NCBI RefSeq assembly: GCF_001028665.1
Contig: NZ_CP011503.1
Location: 1,674,001-1,738,000, forward strand
From: Burkholderia pyrrocinia
Lineage (GTDB): Bacteria; Pseudomonadota; Gammaproteobacteria; Burkholderiales; Burkholderiaceae
Direction of reading: 5' to 3'
DNA length: 64,000 nt
The position numbers and the translations under genes were made by a program. This document shows, in pieces, positions 53,903 to 63,450 of the stretch. Each line of letters begins with the position of its first letter. Position 1 is the stretch's first letter. The notes under the pieces are model-generated. The model was not told the origin of the DNA. It did no database searches and saw only the letters and a program-made list of their open reading frames with translations.

Positions 53903-54853
53903 TTACTGTCCCACCCGGAACTCGATCCTTCGATTCCTTGCCCGCCCGTCCGCCGTATCGTTCGGCGCGATCGGCTGATCCGGCCCGACGCCCGTCGTCG
54001 TCATCTGCTGCGGCGGGATGCTCTTCGTGATCAGGTAACCCTTCACCGCATCCGCGCGCGCCTGGCTCAGCGCGATGTTCGAGGTCCGGTTCCCCGAGTT
54101 GTCGGTGTGGCCGATGATGTCGACCGTGCGGTTCTGCATCTTCGAGAGCGCGGCCGCCATCTGGTCGAGGATCAGCTTGCCCTGCGGCGTCAGCGTCGCG
54201 CTGCCGGTCTCGAACTCGATCGTCCGGTTCGCGAGCGTCTGGTCGAGCACACCCTGCTCGGACGCCGACACGCGCAGCCCGTTCTTGATCGTGTAGGTCG
54301 GGTTCAGCGTGTTCGCCATGTCGCTCGCGAGCTGCTGGCGTTGCGCCTCGTTGTGCACCTCGCCCTTCATCTCGATCTGCGTGCCGTTGATCTTCAACTG
54401 CCCCTTGCTGATCTGCTTGAGCTGCGCGCCGAGCAGCTTCTGCACGTTCGCGCTCCAGTTCGGCGGCGTCGCGACGTCGCCGACCTCGATCTGGTCGACG
54501 ACGTTCGCCGCGCCGTAGGTATCGCGCAGCTTCTGCAGCACGGCGGCCTTGGTCGCCTCGTCGGGCACCTTGCCGCCGGCGACCACCTGGCCGGGCGCCG
54601 CGTTCGCGGGCGGCGGCGTGATCGTGCCGGCCGTGCCGTGCATCACCGTGCCGGACGCGGTCGCCGGCGCGGCGCCGGGGTTCGGGTTCGACGACGGCAG
54701 CGCGGTCGTCGCGACCGTGCCGTTGCCGACCGGCGTGACGGTCGCGCCCGTGTTCTGCGCGAAGGCTGCACCGCTGGCAACGAGGCCGGCGGCGAGGAGG
54801 GCGGCGAGAGCGGGCGAGCAGCGCGGGCGCCAGGCGTGAATCGAGCGATGCAT
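53903..54853 (-). CDS. tagN: OmpA-family peptidoglycan-anchoring protein TagN
   Basis: A 316-residue exported protein. A signal peptide (to about residue 33, GAAFAQ) is followed by a Pro/Ala-rich spacer, a BON-like region (VPDEATKAAVLQKLRDTYGAANVV) and a C-terminal OmpA domain (IEFETGSATLTPQGKLILDQM, IIGHTDNSGNRTSNIALSQARADAV, GRARNRRIEFRV). It probably clamps the T6SS membrane complex to peptidoglycan, since TssL here lacks such a domain. ATG 54853 chosen for the signal peptide; it is 4 bases after the tagF stop. Confidence 0.85.
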   Translation of the reverse strand: MHRSIHAWRPRCSPALAALLAAGLVASGAAFAQNTGATVTPVGNGTVATTALPSSNPNPGAAPATASGTVMHGTAGTITPPPANAAPGQVVAGGKVPDEATKAAVLQKLRDTYGAANVVDQIEVGDVATPPNWSANVQKLLGAQLKQISKGQLKINGTQIEMKGEVHNEAQRQQLASDMANTLNPTYTIKNGLRVSASEQGVLDQTLANRTIEFETGSATLTPQGKLILDQMAAALSKMQNRTVDIIGHTDNSGNRTSNIALSQARADAVKGYLITKSIPPQQMTTTGVGPDQPIAPNDTADGRARNRRIEFRVGQ

Positions 54854-54857
54854 CCCG

Positions 54858-55847
54858 TCAGCCTCCGATGAACGCTTCGCGGAACGCGTCGATGGCGACG
54901 CGCAGCGAGAGTTGCGGTTGGTCGAGGTAGCTGACGAGCTTGCTGATCTGGTGATCGTTTTGCGCATGGGCGTCGATCCACTCGGGATCGTCGATGTCGA
55001 TGTTGTGGGCGGCATAGGTTTGCGGATCGACAACGCTCAGCAGCGTCTTCGCCGACGCGCCGTTGAAGCCGATGATGAGCCGTTCGCGCTCGGCGATCGA
55101 GCCGATGAAGATCGCGAGCTCGAAGTCGGCCTGCGCGACGAACGGCGCGATCAGTTCGAGCCAGAACGCGGCGACGAGGCTGCGGTAGAACGGATCGACC
55201 GGCAGCGGCAGCGTCAGGCCGCGCTCGATGTGCGACGAGCCGCTCTGCATCACCGGCCGGAGCAGCGAGCCGAGCGCGAGCATCGCGCCGCGCAGCCGCA
55301 CGGGGTGGCCGCTCTCGAGCAGCATCTGCTGCAGGCCGTACAGCGACTGGTGTTCGACGAAATCGTTGAAGGTGCCGTCATGCGACGTGCCCGGGCCGCC
55401 GACGTCGATCGGCACCTGCGTGTCGCCGAGCGCCTGCAGCGCGCCGGGCGGCTCGTCCTTGCCGAGCAGCGGCGGGATCTGCGTGGCGACGCGCGACCAC
55501 AGCCGCGCGAACGCCAGCGGGCTGCGCGCGAGGAACGCGAGCGGCCGGTCGACCTCGAGCGCGGTTGCGCCGAGGAACGGGAAGCGGCGCATCGACACGT
55601 CGTGGCTCGCGACCATGTGGCCCGCGATCGCGAGCTTGCTGCGCGAGCCGAGGAACGCGAAATGCATCGGCTTCGCATCCTCGTAGACGAGCTTCCAGCG
55701 CGGATCTTCCGCAAGCAGTTCGAGCGCCTGCGCGATCCAGCGATCGAGCGTCTGCAGCAACTGCGGATTGTGCTGGCTCTTCACGAAGTCGCCGCGCGAC
55801 GGAATCTTGCCGAAGTAGGCGATTTGCGCCTGTACGGTTTGCGTCAT
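54858..55847 (-). CDS. tagF: T6SS-associated protein TagF
   Basis: A 329-residue protein whose N-terminal domain (YFGKIPSRGDFVKSQHN, WIAQALELLAEDPRW, HFAFLGSRSKLAIAGHMVASHDVSMRRFPFLG) is the TagF fold. In Pseudomonas it represses T6SS assembly until released post-translationally; a PppA domain is not fused here. ATG 55847 overlaps the tssM stop by 4 bases. Confidence 0.9.
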   Translation of the reverse strand: MTQTVQAQIAYFGKIPSRGDFVKSQHNPQLLQTLDRWIAQALELLAEDPRWKLVYEDAKPMHFAFLGSRSKLAIAGHMVASHDVSMRRFPFLGATALEVDRPLAFLARSPLAFARLWSRVATQIPPLLGKDEPPGALQALGDTQVPIDVGGPGTSHDGTFNDFVEHQSLYGLQQMLLESGHPVRLRGAMLALGSLLRPVMQSGSSHIERGLTLPLPVDPFYRSLVAAFWLELIAPFVAQADFELAIFIGSIAERERLIIGFNGASAKTLLSVVDPQTYAAHNIDIDDPEWIDAHAQNDHQISKLVSYLDQPQLSLRVAIDAFREAFIGG

Positions 55848-58800
55848 TGCGCCCCCTGTGCATTCGTTGCGTTGGCGGCCGCGACGGCCGGCGCTGCGCC
55901 CGGCGTGCCCGGGCCGGACTGGGTCGCGTTCTGCGCGGCAGCCGCGCTCGCGTCGGCGACCGACGACGGCAGTTGCAGGCCGCGCAGGCTCTGCTGCTGC
56001 GGCTGGTCGCCGCCACCGCCCGACGGTTGCGACGTGCTGATGATGCGCATCGTCACCGACACGTTCACGCTGCCCTGCGCCCACGTCAGGTCGAAGGTGC
56101 CGTCCGGACGGCGCTTGCGCTGCGCCGAGTTGATCAGCTTCTCGAGACCGTAGCGGCCCGGCTCGTTGACGAGCTGCACCGTGCGGCCGTCGAAGGTCGT
56201 CGCGGACAGCGTCGCGCCCGCCGAGCCCTGCGGGTTCGGCCACACGAAGTTGGTCCACTGCGGCGGCGTGTTGCGGTAGCGCAGTTGCTGGCCGTCGATC
56301 GCGATCGTGTATTCCGTCGTGCCCGTGCTCGGCTGCGGCAGGATCTGGAACACGGTCTGCGGCTCGGACGCCGCGGCCGCGCTGCCTGCCGCGCCGCCCG
56401 CGAGCGGTGCGACCCAGCGCGCGAAGCCGTTCGTGAAGTCCGGCGTGAGCCCGATGCCCATGTCGCCCCACGTGCGGGCGGCGAGCGTGTCGCCGCGGCG
56501 CACCGCGAGCGGCCCGAGCGTCGTGCCGACGAACTTCGCGATCGAGCCGTCCGGACCGAACACCTGCGCGATCTCGCCGGCGCCGGCCTCGACCTTCGCG
56601 TTGGCCGCGAACGGGTACTTCGTCGCGAGCGAGCTCTGGAACGGCTGGTAGACCTGCGCGTTCCACACCTTGTTGACTTCGGTGCTGGCCGGCTGGATCA
56701 CGACCGCGAACGCCTGCATCAGCGGCCGCACGAGCAGCGGCCGCAGCGACTTGCGTTGCGAATCGGTGAGGCCCGTCAGCATCTGCTCGTCGACGAGCTT
56801 CAGCGAATCGGCGAGTTCCGAACCGTTGCCGTCGAGCGTCTGCTGCATCAGCTGGCGCGCGCCGGGGCCCGGGTCGCCCTGGTTCTTGATCACGTTGAAG
56901 CGGGTCCGGACCTTCGACAGCGATTCCATGTAGCCCTTGAGCATCGACGTGCCGTCATGCGTCGCGACGATCCGCGCGAGCCCGATGAACTCCTGGCCGA
57001 TCGGACCCATCGGCACCTCGGCCGGATTGCCGTTGATGTCGATGTTGGCGGCCGCCACCTGGCCGGCCTGCGAGCGCGAGAACAGTTGCTTGACCCAGTT
57101 CACGACGCCCGTCTGCGCCTTCTTGATCGCGACGTTCGCGAGCGACGGGTTGTCCCACGACGTCTGGTCGTACGCCGTCTCGAGGATCTTGCGGATCGGC
57201 GAATCCTGCGGGTCGCCGAGGCGGTTCATCCCGTCGACGGCCTGGCCGAAGCTGCTGAAGCCCTGCACCGCGATGCCCTGCATGAACTTCTGCCAGTGCT
57301 GCGCGTACTCGGTCTTGTACATGCCGACCAGCGTCTTCTGGATCTGCTCGGGGCTGCCCTCGAGCGTCAGGTCGTCCTGCGTCGACGTATTCAGCACCCA
57401 GTCCTTCGCCTGCAGTTCCTTGGTCGCCGCGTCGCGGATCGCCGGCTGCACGTAGTCGAACCACGCTTCGCGCGTGAACGTGCCCGGAATCGCGTAGCTG
57501 CCGGCCACCAGCCCCTGGTTGCCGTCGCCGACGATGCGCGCGATGGTCATCGGCGCGAAGCGGGTCGACGCGCGCGCCTTGATTTCCTCGTAGACGCGCT
57601 GGCGGGCCGGCATCCCGCGCACGACGCGGCGCAGGTTCTCGCGGGTCTGGTCGACGAGCGCGAGGTTCGCGTCGATCATCGGCCAGTCGTTGTCGTTCAC
57701 GCGGGCGAGGTAGAACGAGATCATGCGCTCCGCGCTCTTGATCATCTCGTCACGCGGCATGTTGCCGCGATTCGTCTCGAGCCAGCCGCGCCAGAAGCGG
57801 GCGAGCTGGTCGGTCAGGTGCGCCTGCTCGACGTGGCGCTTGTCGGACAGCATCAGGTACGTCTTGAGCGCGTTGTACGCGTCCTGCACGTTGGTCGGCG
57901 ACGCGTCGCTGTAGAGGCCGCCCTGCGGTGCGGCCGGCTGTTGCGGCGCGGCGGCCGGCGCGGTACCGGACGCGGCCAGTGCGGCGCCGGCCAGCGGCGC
58001 GGCGCCCGCCGCGTTCGTCGAGACCGGCATCGCGCCGCCCTGAACGGCACCCGATTCGGGCGGGCGGGTCATCGGCACGAGCTGTTCGGGGTGCGCGTTC
58101 ACGTCCTTCATGAACGACGCGAGGTTCTGCGACACGGGGGCCAGCAGGATCTGGCGCACGCCGTTGTAGTACTCGGTCAGCAGGTGCTGTTCGAGACGGT
58201 CGCCCTGGTACAGGCCGAGCGACACCGACAGCGGCTTGTCGCGGCGGAACTGCTCGAGCTGCTCGATCCGGTCTTCCAGGATGTCCATCGCCTGCAGGCG
58301 CGACTGCAGGTCGTTGCGGCCCTGCTGCAGGCGCGTGACGTTGTCGAGGTCGGCCTGCACGTTCGAGACGAGCTGCTGGTTGCCGATCGTCGACCAGGTC
58401 CAGCCGCCGAGCGCGATCGCGAGCGCCGCGACGAAGCCGAAGAAGGTCGCGTAGCGCAGCCGCGTCTTGGTCGGGCTGGCGAACTGGCGCACCGTCTGGC
58501 GGTCCGCGAAGATCACCTTCGAGAACAGGTCGCGCAGGAAGAAGCCGTTCTTCGAGAACGCGCTGTGCGGCTTCGGCAGCGCGCTCGCGTCGAGGCCGAA
58601 GCGGTGCGCGATGCGCTGCGCGGCCGTGCTGCTGGTTTCGCCTTCCTGCAGCGCGCTGGTGAAGTAGAAGCCGCGGAAGATCGGCTTGTACTGGAACGGG
58701 TTGTTCTCGAACAGCGTCGCGAGGAACGCGCGCAGCGACGGCTTGATCGTCGAGAATTCGAGCGGGAAGCTCAACTGGCCCGGCGAAAGCTGGTTGCCGC

Positions 58801-59788
58801 GCGACAGCGACAGCTGCGCGACGCTGATCTCCTTCAGCCCTTCGTAGAGTTCCTCGAAGTGCGTGTCGAACTGCGCGACCACGTCGCGCTTGTCGTCGGG
58901 CTCGTAGGGCAGGGTGGCGCCCCACACGCGGTCGTACTCGTGCTTGTCGCTGCTGCTGAAGAATTCGGTGAAGCCGGTGATCAGGTCGGCCTTCGTGAAC
59001 ATCACGTAGACCGGCGCGAACACCTCGAGCTTTTCCGTCAGCTCCTGAACGCGCTGGCGGAGGTTTTTCGCGAGGTTGATCGCAAATTCGGGGCGGTTGC
59101 CGGTGAGTTCGGCGATGCTGGCGGTGACGATGATGCCGTTGATCGGTGCCTTCGGGCGATAGCGCTTGAGCAGGCCGAGGAAGCCGAGCCACTCGCTGCG
59201 GTCTTCCTCGTGCACCGAATAGCGGCCGGCCGTGTCGAGCAGGATCCCTTCGGTCGTGAAGAACCAGTCGCAGTTGCGCGTACCGCCGATGCCGTGGATG
59301 ACGGCGCTGTTCTTGTCCGCGAACGGGAACTGCAGCCCGGAATTGAGCACCGCGCTGCTCTTGCCCGCGGCCGGGTTGCCGATCACGATGTACCACGGCA
59401 GTTCGTACAGCGCGGAGCCGCCCGAGACCTGGCCGATCTTCGACGTCTTGATCGTCTTCACCGCGTCCGACAGGCGCGTGCGCAGCACGTCGAGGTCGGC
59501 CGTCTTCGCGTCGGGCGCGAGCGCGGCGGCGGCGGGTGCCGCGATCTTGCCGGTTTCCGCCTGCTCTTCGAGCACCTGGCCGAGCTGCTGGTTCGCGCGC
59601 TTCACGCGCCAGCGGCGCCACAGCGCGACGACGAGCCACAGCGCGAGGATCGCCGCAAAGGCGATCGCCGCCCACAGCAGCGGGAGCTGCAGCATGTCGG
59701 CGACGATGAAGAGGATGGCCGCTAGCGCGACGATCCCGACGATCGAGAGCGTACGCGGATGAGTCAGCACGTTGAGGATGCGTTGCAT
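55844..59788 (-). CDS. tssM: T6SS inner-membrane core protein TssM (IcmF family)
   Basis: A 1314-residue protein with two N-terminal helices (about residues 12-57), a cytoplasmic GTPase-like domain with Walker A GNPAAGKSS at 137-145, a third helix near 420-440 (FFGFVAALAIALGGWTWSTIG), and a large periplasmic domain with the IcmF-related and C-terminal DUF1215/IcmF_C regions. It connects TssL and TssJ. ATG 59788 (MQRILNVLTHPRTLS) fits; the frame opens earlier, at 59878, but that part is noise-like. Confidence 0.96.
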   Translation of the reverse strand: MQRILNVLTHPRTLSIVGIVALAAILFIVADMLQLPLLWAAIAFAAILALWLVVALWRRWRVKRANQQLGQVLEEQAETGKIAAPAAAALAPDAKTADLDVLRTRLSDAVKTIKTSKIGQVSGGSALYELPWYIVIGNPAAGKSSAVLNSGLQFPFADKNSAVIHGIGGTRNCDWFFTTEGILLDTAGRYSVHEEDRSEWLGFLGLLKRYRPKAPINGIIVTASIAELTGNRPEFAINLAKNLRQRVQELTEKLEVFAPVYVMFTKADLITGFTEFFSSSDKHEYDRVWGATLPYEPDDKRDVVAQFDTHFEELYEGLKEISVAQLSLSRGNQLSPGQLSFPLEFSTIKPSLRAFLATLFENNPFQYKPIFRGFYFTSALQEGETSSTAAQRIAHRFGLDASALPKPHSAFSKNGFFLRDLFSKVIFADRQTVRQFASPTKTRLRYATFFGFVAALAIALGGWTWSTIGNQQLVSNVQADLDNVTRLQQGRNDLQSRLQAMDILEDRIEQLEQFRRDKPLSVSLGLYQGDRLEQHLLTEYYNGVRQILLAPVSQNLASFMKDVNAHPEQLVPMTRPPESGAVQGGAMPVSTNAAGAAPLAGAALAASGTAPAAAPQQPAAPQGGLYSDASPTNVQDAYNALKTYLMLSDKRHVEQAHLTDQLARFWRGWLETNRGNMPRDEMIKSAERMISFYLARVNDNDWPMIDANLALVDQTRENLRRVVRGMPARQRVYEEIKARASTRFAPMTIARIVGDGNQGLVAGSYAIPGTFTREAWFDYVQPAIRDAATKELQAKDWVLNTSTQDDLTLEGSPEQIQKTLVGMYKTEYAQHWQKFMQGIAVQGFSSFGQAVDGMNRLGDPQDSPIRKILETAYDQTSWDNPSLANVAIKKAQTGVVNWVKQLFSRSQAGQVAAANIDINGNPAEVPMGPIGQEFIGLARIVATHDGTSMLKGYMESLSKVRTRFNVIKNQGDPGPGARQLMQQTLDGNGSELADSLKLVDEQMLTGLTDSQRKSLRPLLVRPLMQAFAVVIQPASTEVNKVWNAQVYQPFQSSLATKYPFAANAKVEAGAGEIAQVFGPDGSIAKFVGTTLGPLAVRRGDTLAARTWGDMGIGLTPDFTNGFARWVAPLAGGAAGSAAAASEPQTVFQILPQPSTGTTEYTIAIDGQQLRYRNTPPQWTNFVWPNPQGSAGATLSATTFDGRTVQLVNEPGRYGLEKLINSAQRKRRPDGTFDLTWAQGSVNVSVTMRIISTSQPSGGGGDQPQQQSLRGLQLPSSVADASAAAAQNATQSGPGTPGAAPAVAAANATNAQGAQ

Positions 59789-60089
59789 AGGACGTTCAGG
59801 TTCCGGTGCGATTCGGTGAGGCGACGCAGGCGCGCCGAGCGGCAAGGGTGGCGCCGCGATGTGTCGCCATGCTGTCAAACGGGATGAAGGGGGCTGGCAT
59901 CAATGCGCCCGCGGCATCGGAGAAGGCGCGCGCATTAATGAAAGGACGCTGTGAGATTTAAAACGGAAGCGGCGACCGGAAAAAATCGCGCACCGGAATG
60001 CCCGATTTTTTGCGTCGCCCGTATCGTTTCCTGCCGGGATATTAAAAAGCCCCATGCCGCCCTCATTATTTCCTGTCCGGCAGCCCTGG
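59789..60089. other. Intergenic region upstream of tssM
   Basis: 300 bases between the TagX-like gene and tssM, both on the minus strand. The middle (59930-60050) is AT-richer, with several A/T runs (AAAAAATC, GATTTTTTGCG, TTTAAAAC). I see no coding frame or perfect promoter, but it is the best place for a tssM promoter. Confidence 0.45.
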
Positions 60090-60935
60090 CTAGCTGCCGC
60101 GTCCCAGTTTAAAACCGGGTTTATGGTATTCCACGTGACCGAGATCCATCATTTTCCATCGGCCCCCCCAGGTCAGGCCGACCTGCTCGGCGACCTGGCC
60201 GTACAACTGGTAGCCGCGCATCGCCCACGGATCTTTCTCGGAAATGACCAGCTTGCCGTCGCGCAGGAATGCGTTGTCGGCCGCCAGCCCGAATTGGTGA
60301 TAACTCTGGAAGGCCGCCGCATTGGTCACGTTGCTGCCCATCTGTGCCAGCCGGTTTTGCCGTTCCGGGCTCCGGTAACCTTCCAGCAGCGCCATTTCAT
60401 AACCGTATTGTTCGTGCATGATCTTGTAGACCAGCAGCAAACGCGTACGGAAATCCGGGTCCAGCATGTTCCAGTCGCGGCTCGCATCCTTCAGCGCCGG
60501 GCGCACCTGTTCGACTTCCTTGGTGGCGAAGACTTCCGGCGGCAGCGGCGGCGGCGGCACGAGCTGTTCGCCCTGCAGCAGCGCGGCGATCTTCTCGTCG
60601 GGCACGCGCGTCGTGTCGTCGTACTGGAACAATTGCCGGCCGCGTAACGCGATGGCGACCAATGGCGGCGTCGCAAGAATACCTGCCGATACCATAATCA
60701 TCAAGCGCCGCCGAACCAGTAAATTTTGCACATCGTTTAATGCACCGCGCGTAGCGCTTGCCGATTTAACAATCTGACTCCGCGTACGCGCGGCGCGATC
60801 GTTCGCACGGCGCGTAAGACGGCCGTGAAACTGGGCGACGGATTCGAAAACGGCCGCGCGGATACCCGGTAAAAGCAACAGTGCCGCAACCGCGACGGCA
60901 AGGGCGAAATAGGCGACGAGTGCGACGGCAATCAA
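60090..60935 (-). CDS. M15-family D,D/L,D-carboxypeptidase/endopeptidase, TagX-like
   Basis: A 281-residue protein with two hydrophobic segments (residues 3-24 and 78-98) and a C-terminal M15C peptidase domain: GYRSPERQNRLA, the zinc motif SYHQFGLAADNAF (His and Asp), and WGGRWKMMDLGHVEYHKP (Glu/Asp and second His). Such peptidases in T6SS clusters (TagX in Acinetobacter) locally cut peptidoglycan to let the apparatus pass. It lies upstream of tssM and in the same direction, 301 bases ahead. Confidence 0.82.
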   Translation of the reverse strand: MIAVALVAYFALAVAVAALLLLPGIRAAVFESVAQFHGRLTRRANDRAARTRSQIVKSASATRGALNDVQNLLVRRRLMIMVSAGILATPPLVAIALRGRQLFQYDDTTRVPDEKIAALLQGEQLVPPPPLPPEVFATKEVEQVRPALKDASRDWNMLDPDFRTRLLLVYKIMHEQYGYEMALLEGYRSPERQNRLAQMGSNVTNAAAFQSYHQFGLAADNAFLRDGKLVISEKDPWAMRGYQLYGQVAEQVGLTWGGRWKMMDLGHVEYHKPGFKLGRGS

Positions 60936-61056
60936 CGAAATCCCCGGAAATTGGAATTGATTGTGTTTTGCAATGCTTGCTCTTAGAATCAGGCTGCTTT
61001 GAGAGGCCGGGCTATATTATCGCGGTGAATTAAACCAGGATTCAATGAGACGCTGA

Positions 61057-62025
61057 ATGAGTGCGCCGGAAAATTCAAATTCGAAAACTCCACCCAGCCT
61101 GCTGTCCGATACTAAACCGGAAGGCAACGGAGGAGCTCAGCAGTCTCGCATTCTCGCGAATCTGGAAGGGCGTGTCACGCCGCCCGCCGAACCGGCGCGC
61201 CGTTCGCTGAAGGCACCGATCGCGGCCGTCGTGGCATTGGTGGTTGCCGTCGGCGGCTGGGGCGCGTGGCGCATGCAGCAGCCTTCGGGCGAGCAGGCCG
61301 CCGCCGTCACGGCTGCGGCCGCGCCCGCAGCGGCTGCGCCGGCCAAGGCCGCACCGGCCAGCGGGGCCACCGTGCAGGTCGCGCAGAATGGCGCATCCGC
61401 CGCGCAACCGGCGACGATCGTCAACGACGATTCGGCTTCCCAGACCGTTGCATCCGCATCGTCCGCGTCCGGCGCGGACGGCAGCCGCCTGTCGCGCGCG
61501 CTCGCCAATGGCGCCGACGACGCATCGGGCGCGGCGACGGCCGGTGCAGCCGCGGCCGCCACGGCCGCCGCGGCAGCGACGACCAAAACCGCGAAAGCCG
61601 ACGCCGCGAAGAACGCGAAGGTCGCGGCACACGGCAAGGCCGACACGAAGGCCGAGACGAAGGCCGAAGCCCGCAAGCATCGCAAGGAACAGGAAGCCGA
61701 GCTCGCGCAGGCGAAGAAGCGCCGTGACGCGGCGTCGACGCGTACCGCGAATGCGAAGGCGGCCGGGAAGGACGATCCGGATGCCGATCTGCTCGCGGCG
61801 CTCGTCGCGCGCACGAAGCCGGCCGACAAGAAGCTCGCCGCGCAGAAGGCGCAGGCCGTGCCGACCAAGGCGGCCGCGACGACCGGCTCGCTTGGGGCGC
61901 GCGTGAAGGAGTGTTCGGAGCGCGGCTTCTTCGAGGATCAGTTGTGCCGCTGGCGCGTCTGCGACGGCCACTGGGGCAAGGACCCGGCGTGCCCGAACGC
62001 CGCACAGTCGGAGACGCGGCAGTAA
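61057..62025 (+). CDS. T6SS-cluster protein with one TM and Cys-rich C-terminus
   Basis: A 322-residue protein. A cytoplasmic N-terminus with an APENSNSKTP start, one helix (about residues 51-71, IAAVVALVVAVGGWGAW), a long Ala/Thr/Lys-rich periplasmic region with coiled-coil-like segments (KAEARKHRKEQEAELAQAKK), and a compact C-terminus VKECSERGFFEDQLCRWRVC then GHWGKDPACPN holding four cysteines. I recognise no family. It is divergent from the TagX-like gene (121 bases), at the edge of the T6SS cluster; by memory such a gene is conserved there in Burkholderia. Confidence 0.6.
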   Translation: MSAPENSNSKTPPSLLSDTKPEGNGGAQQSRILANLEGRVTPPAEPARRSLKAPIAAVVALVVAVGGWGAWRMQQPSGEQAAAVTAAAAPAAAAPAKAAPASGATVQVAQNGASAAQPATIVNDDSASQTVASASSASGADGSRLSRALANGADDASGAATAGAAAAATAAAAATTKTAKADAAKNAKVAAHGKADTKAETKAEARKHRKEQEAELAQAKKRRDAASTRTANAKAAGKDDPDADLLAALVARTKPADKKLAAQKAQAVPTKAAATTGSLGARVKECSERGFFEDQLCRWRVCDGHWGKDPACPNAAQSETRQ

Positions 62026-62056
62026 CGCGTCCCGCGCATGCCGCGATGCCGTATCT

Positions 62057-62083
62057 GCGCCGCCCGTTGGGCGGCGCGTTGCT
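62057..62083. terminator. Terminator-like hairpin
   Basis: GCGCCGCCC (62057-62065) and GGGCGGCGC (62069-62077), perfect nine-pair stem with a GTT loop, then GTTGCTTT. It follows the Cys-tail gene and precedes the transporter gene. Confidence 0.6.
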
Positions 62084-62231
62084 TTGGGGGCACGGAAGCC
62101 GCCGGTATCATGCCGTGTGACGCTGTCACGCGTGCGTCACGCCCGTCGGGCATACGTCTCCTTTCCTTTCCCGGCGCGGGCCCGCGACCCGCTTTGCGCG
62201 GCGCGCCGCGCGCCGCACGACTTTCGACACG

Positions 62232-63260
62232 ATGGACCTGATCGTACAGACTTACGGCGCCGATACGTCCGGCATGGTGTGCGGCTTCCGCTTCGTTCCG
62301 GGCGGATCCGGCGCGACGCTCGACGCCGACGCAGCCGCCGCGTGGCTGCGCACGTGCCGCGCGCGCGATGCGGCCGCGTCGGACGATTTCGTCTGGCTGC
62401 ACTTCAATCTCGCGCACGGCGCGAGCGAGCGCTGGATGCGCACGCATCTCGAGCTGCCCGACAGCTTCTTCGAATTTCTCCACGAAGGTTCGCGCTCGAC
62501 GCGCATCGAGCAGGAAGACGGCGCGCTGCGCGCGATCGTCAACGACGTGATGTTCAACCTCGAGCTGACGCCATCGGAGATCGCGACGCTGTTCGTCCAC
62601 GTCGAGCAGCGCATCATGGTCACCGCGCGGCTCAAGCCGCTGCGCTCGGTCGACACGCTGCGCGCGTGCGTGCGCGACGGCGAGCGGTTCCGGTCGCCCG
62701 CGGAACTGCTCGTGCACCTGCTGCGCGACCAGGCCGACCTGCTGATCCAGATCATGCGGCGCACGAGCGTCGACGTCGATCGCATCGAGGATCGCTTCCT
62801 GTCGCAGCGGCTCACGTCGAGCCGCATCGAGCTCGGCGCGATGCGCCGCACGCTGACGCGCCTGCAACGCATGCTCGCGCCCGAGCCCGGGTCGATCTTC
62901 CGGCTGCTCGCGAAGCCGCCCGCGTGGCTGCACGTGGAAGACGTGCAGGAGCTGCGTGAATCGACCGAAGAGTTCTCGCTGGTGCTTGGCGATCTGTCCG
63001 GGCTCAACGAGCGGATCAAGCTGTTGCAGGAAGAGATCGGGTCGCGTCTCGACGAGCAGAACAACCGGACACTGTTCACGCTGACGCTCGTGACCGTCAT
63101 CGCGCTGCCGATCAACATCGTCGCCGGCTTCTTCGGGATGAACGTCGGCGGCGTGCCGTTCTCGGAGAACAAGCATGGCTTCTGGCTGATGGTGCTGCTC
63201 GTCGCGGGCTTCACGGCGCTCGCCGCATGGTGGGCGTTCCGCCGTCGCGACGATCGCTAG
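62232..63260 (+). CDS. CorA/ZntB-family divalent cation (zinc) transporter
   Basis: A 342-residue CorA-superfamily protein: a large cytoplasmic funnel domain (PDSFFEFLHEGSRSTRIEQEDGALRAIVNDV, SPAELLVHLLRDQADLLIQIM) and two C-terminal helices with the GMN signature in GFFGMNVGGVPF. The glycine-rich loop GMNVGG (not GMN-E) and family similarity favour ZntB-type zinc transport over Mg2+ uptake. Not obviously linked to the T6SS. Confidence 0.85.
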   Translation: MDLIVQTYGADTSGMVCGFRFVPGGSGATLDADAAAAWLRTCRARDAAASDDFVWLHFNLAHGASERWMRTHLELPDSFFEFLHEGSRSTRIEQEDGALRAIVNDVMFNLELTPSEIATLFVHVEQRIMVTARLKPLRSVDTLRACVRDGERFRSPAELLVHLLRDQADLLIQIMRRTSVDVDRIEDRFLSQRLTSSRIELGAMRRTLTRLQRMLAPEPGSIFRLLAKPPAWLHVEDVQELRESTEEFSLVLGDLSGLNERIKLLQEEIGSRLDEQNNRTLFTLTLVTVIALPINIVAGFFGMNVGGVPFSENKHGFWLMVLLVAGFTALAAWWAFRRRDDR

Positions 63261-63273
63261 CGCGGGTGCTGCA

Positions 63274-63426
63274 TCAACGCAGCAGCGCGATCGCGCGTTC
63301 GCCGATCACCATCCGGAGCAGGCCGACGAGTGCGACGAGCGGCGGGGCCGGCGAGCGCACGTGCAGCAGCGCGTGCAGCACGCCGACGCCGAGGCCCGCC
63401 GCGAGCGAAGTCACGTATTCCATCAT
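63274..63426 (-). CDS. XapX domain small membrane protein
   Basis: A 50-residue protein, MMEYVTSLAAGLGVGVLHAL continuing with HVRSPAPPLVALVGLLRMVI and ending IALLR. The pattern AGxxVGxxxxLLxVRSPAPPxxALVGLLG identifies the XapX family of small two-helix membrane proteins of unknown function. GGGAGA lies 7 bases upstream of the ATG pair. It probably belongs with the oxidoreductase gene upstream on the same strand. Confidence 0.85.
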   Translation of the reverse strand: MMEYVTSLAAGLGVGVLHALLHVRSPAPPLVALVGLLRMVIGERAIALLR

Positions 63427-63450
63427 GGCGTTCTCCCGTGCGGTCCGGCG

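Noticed and set aside
55565..59725. 1386-residue open frame on the plus strand opposite tssM
   Set aside because: Arg/Ala/Asp-rich with no domain; it is the antisense image of a GC-rich gene with strong third-position bias. The minus-strand TssM has clear motifs and operon context.
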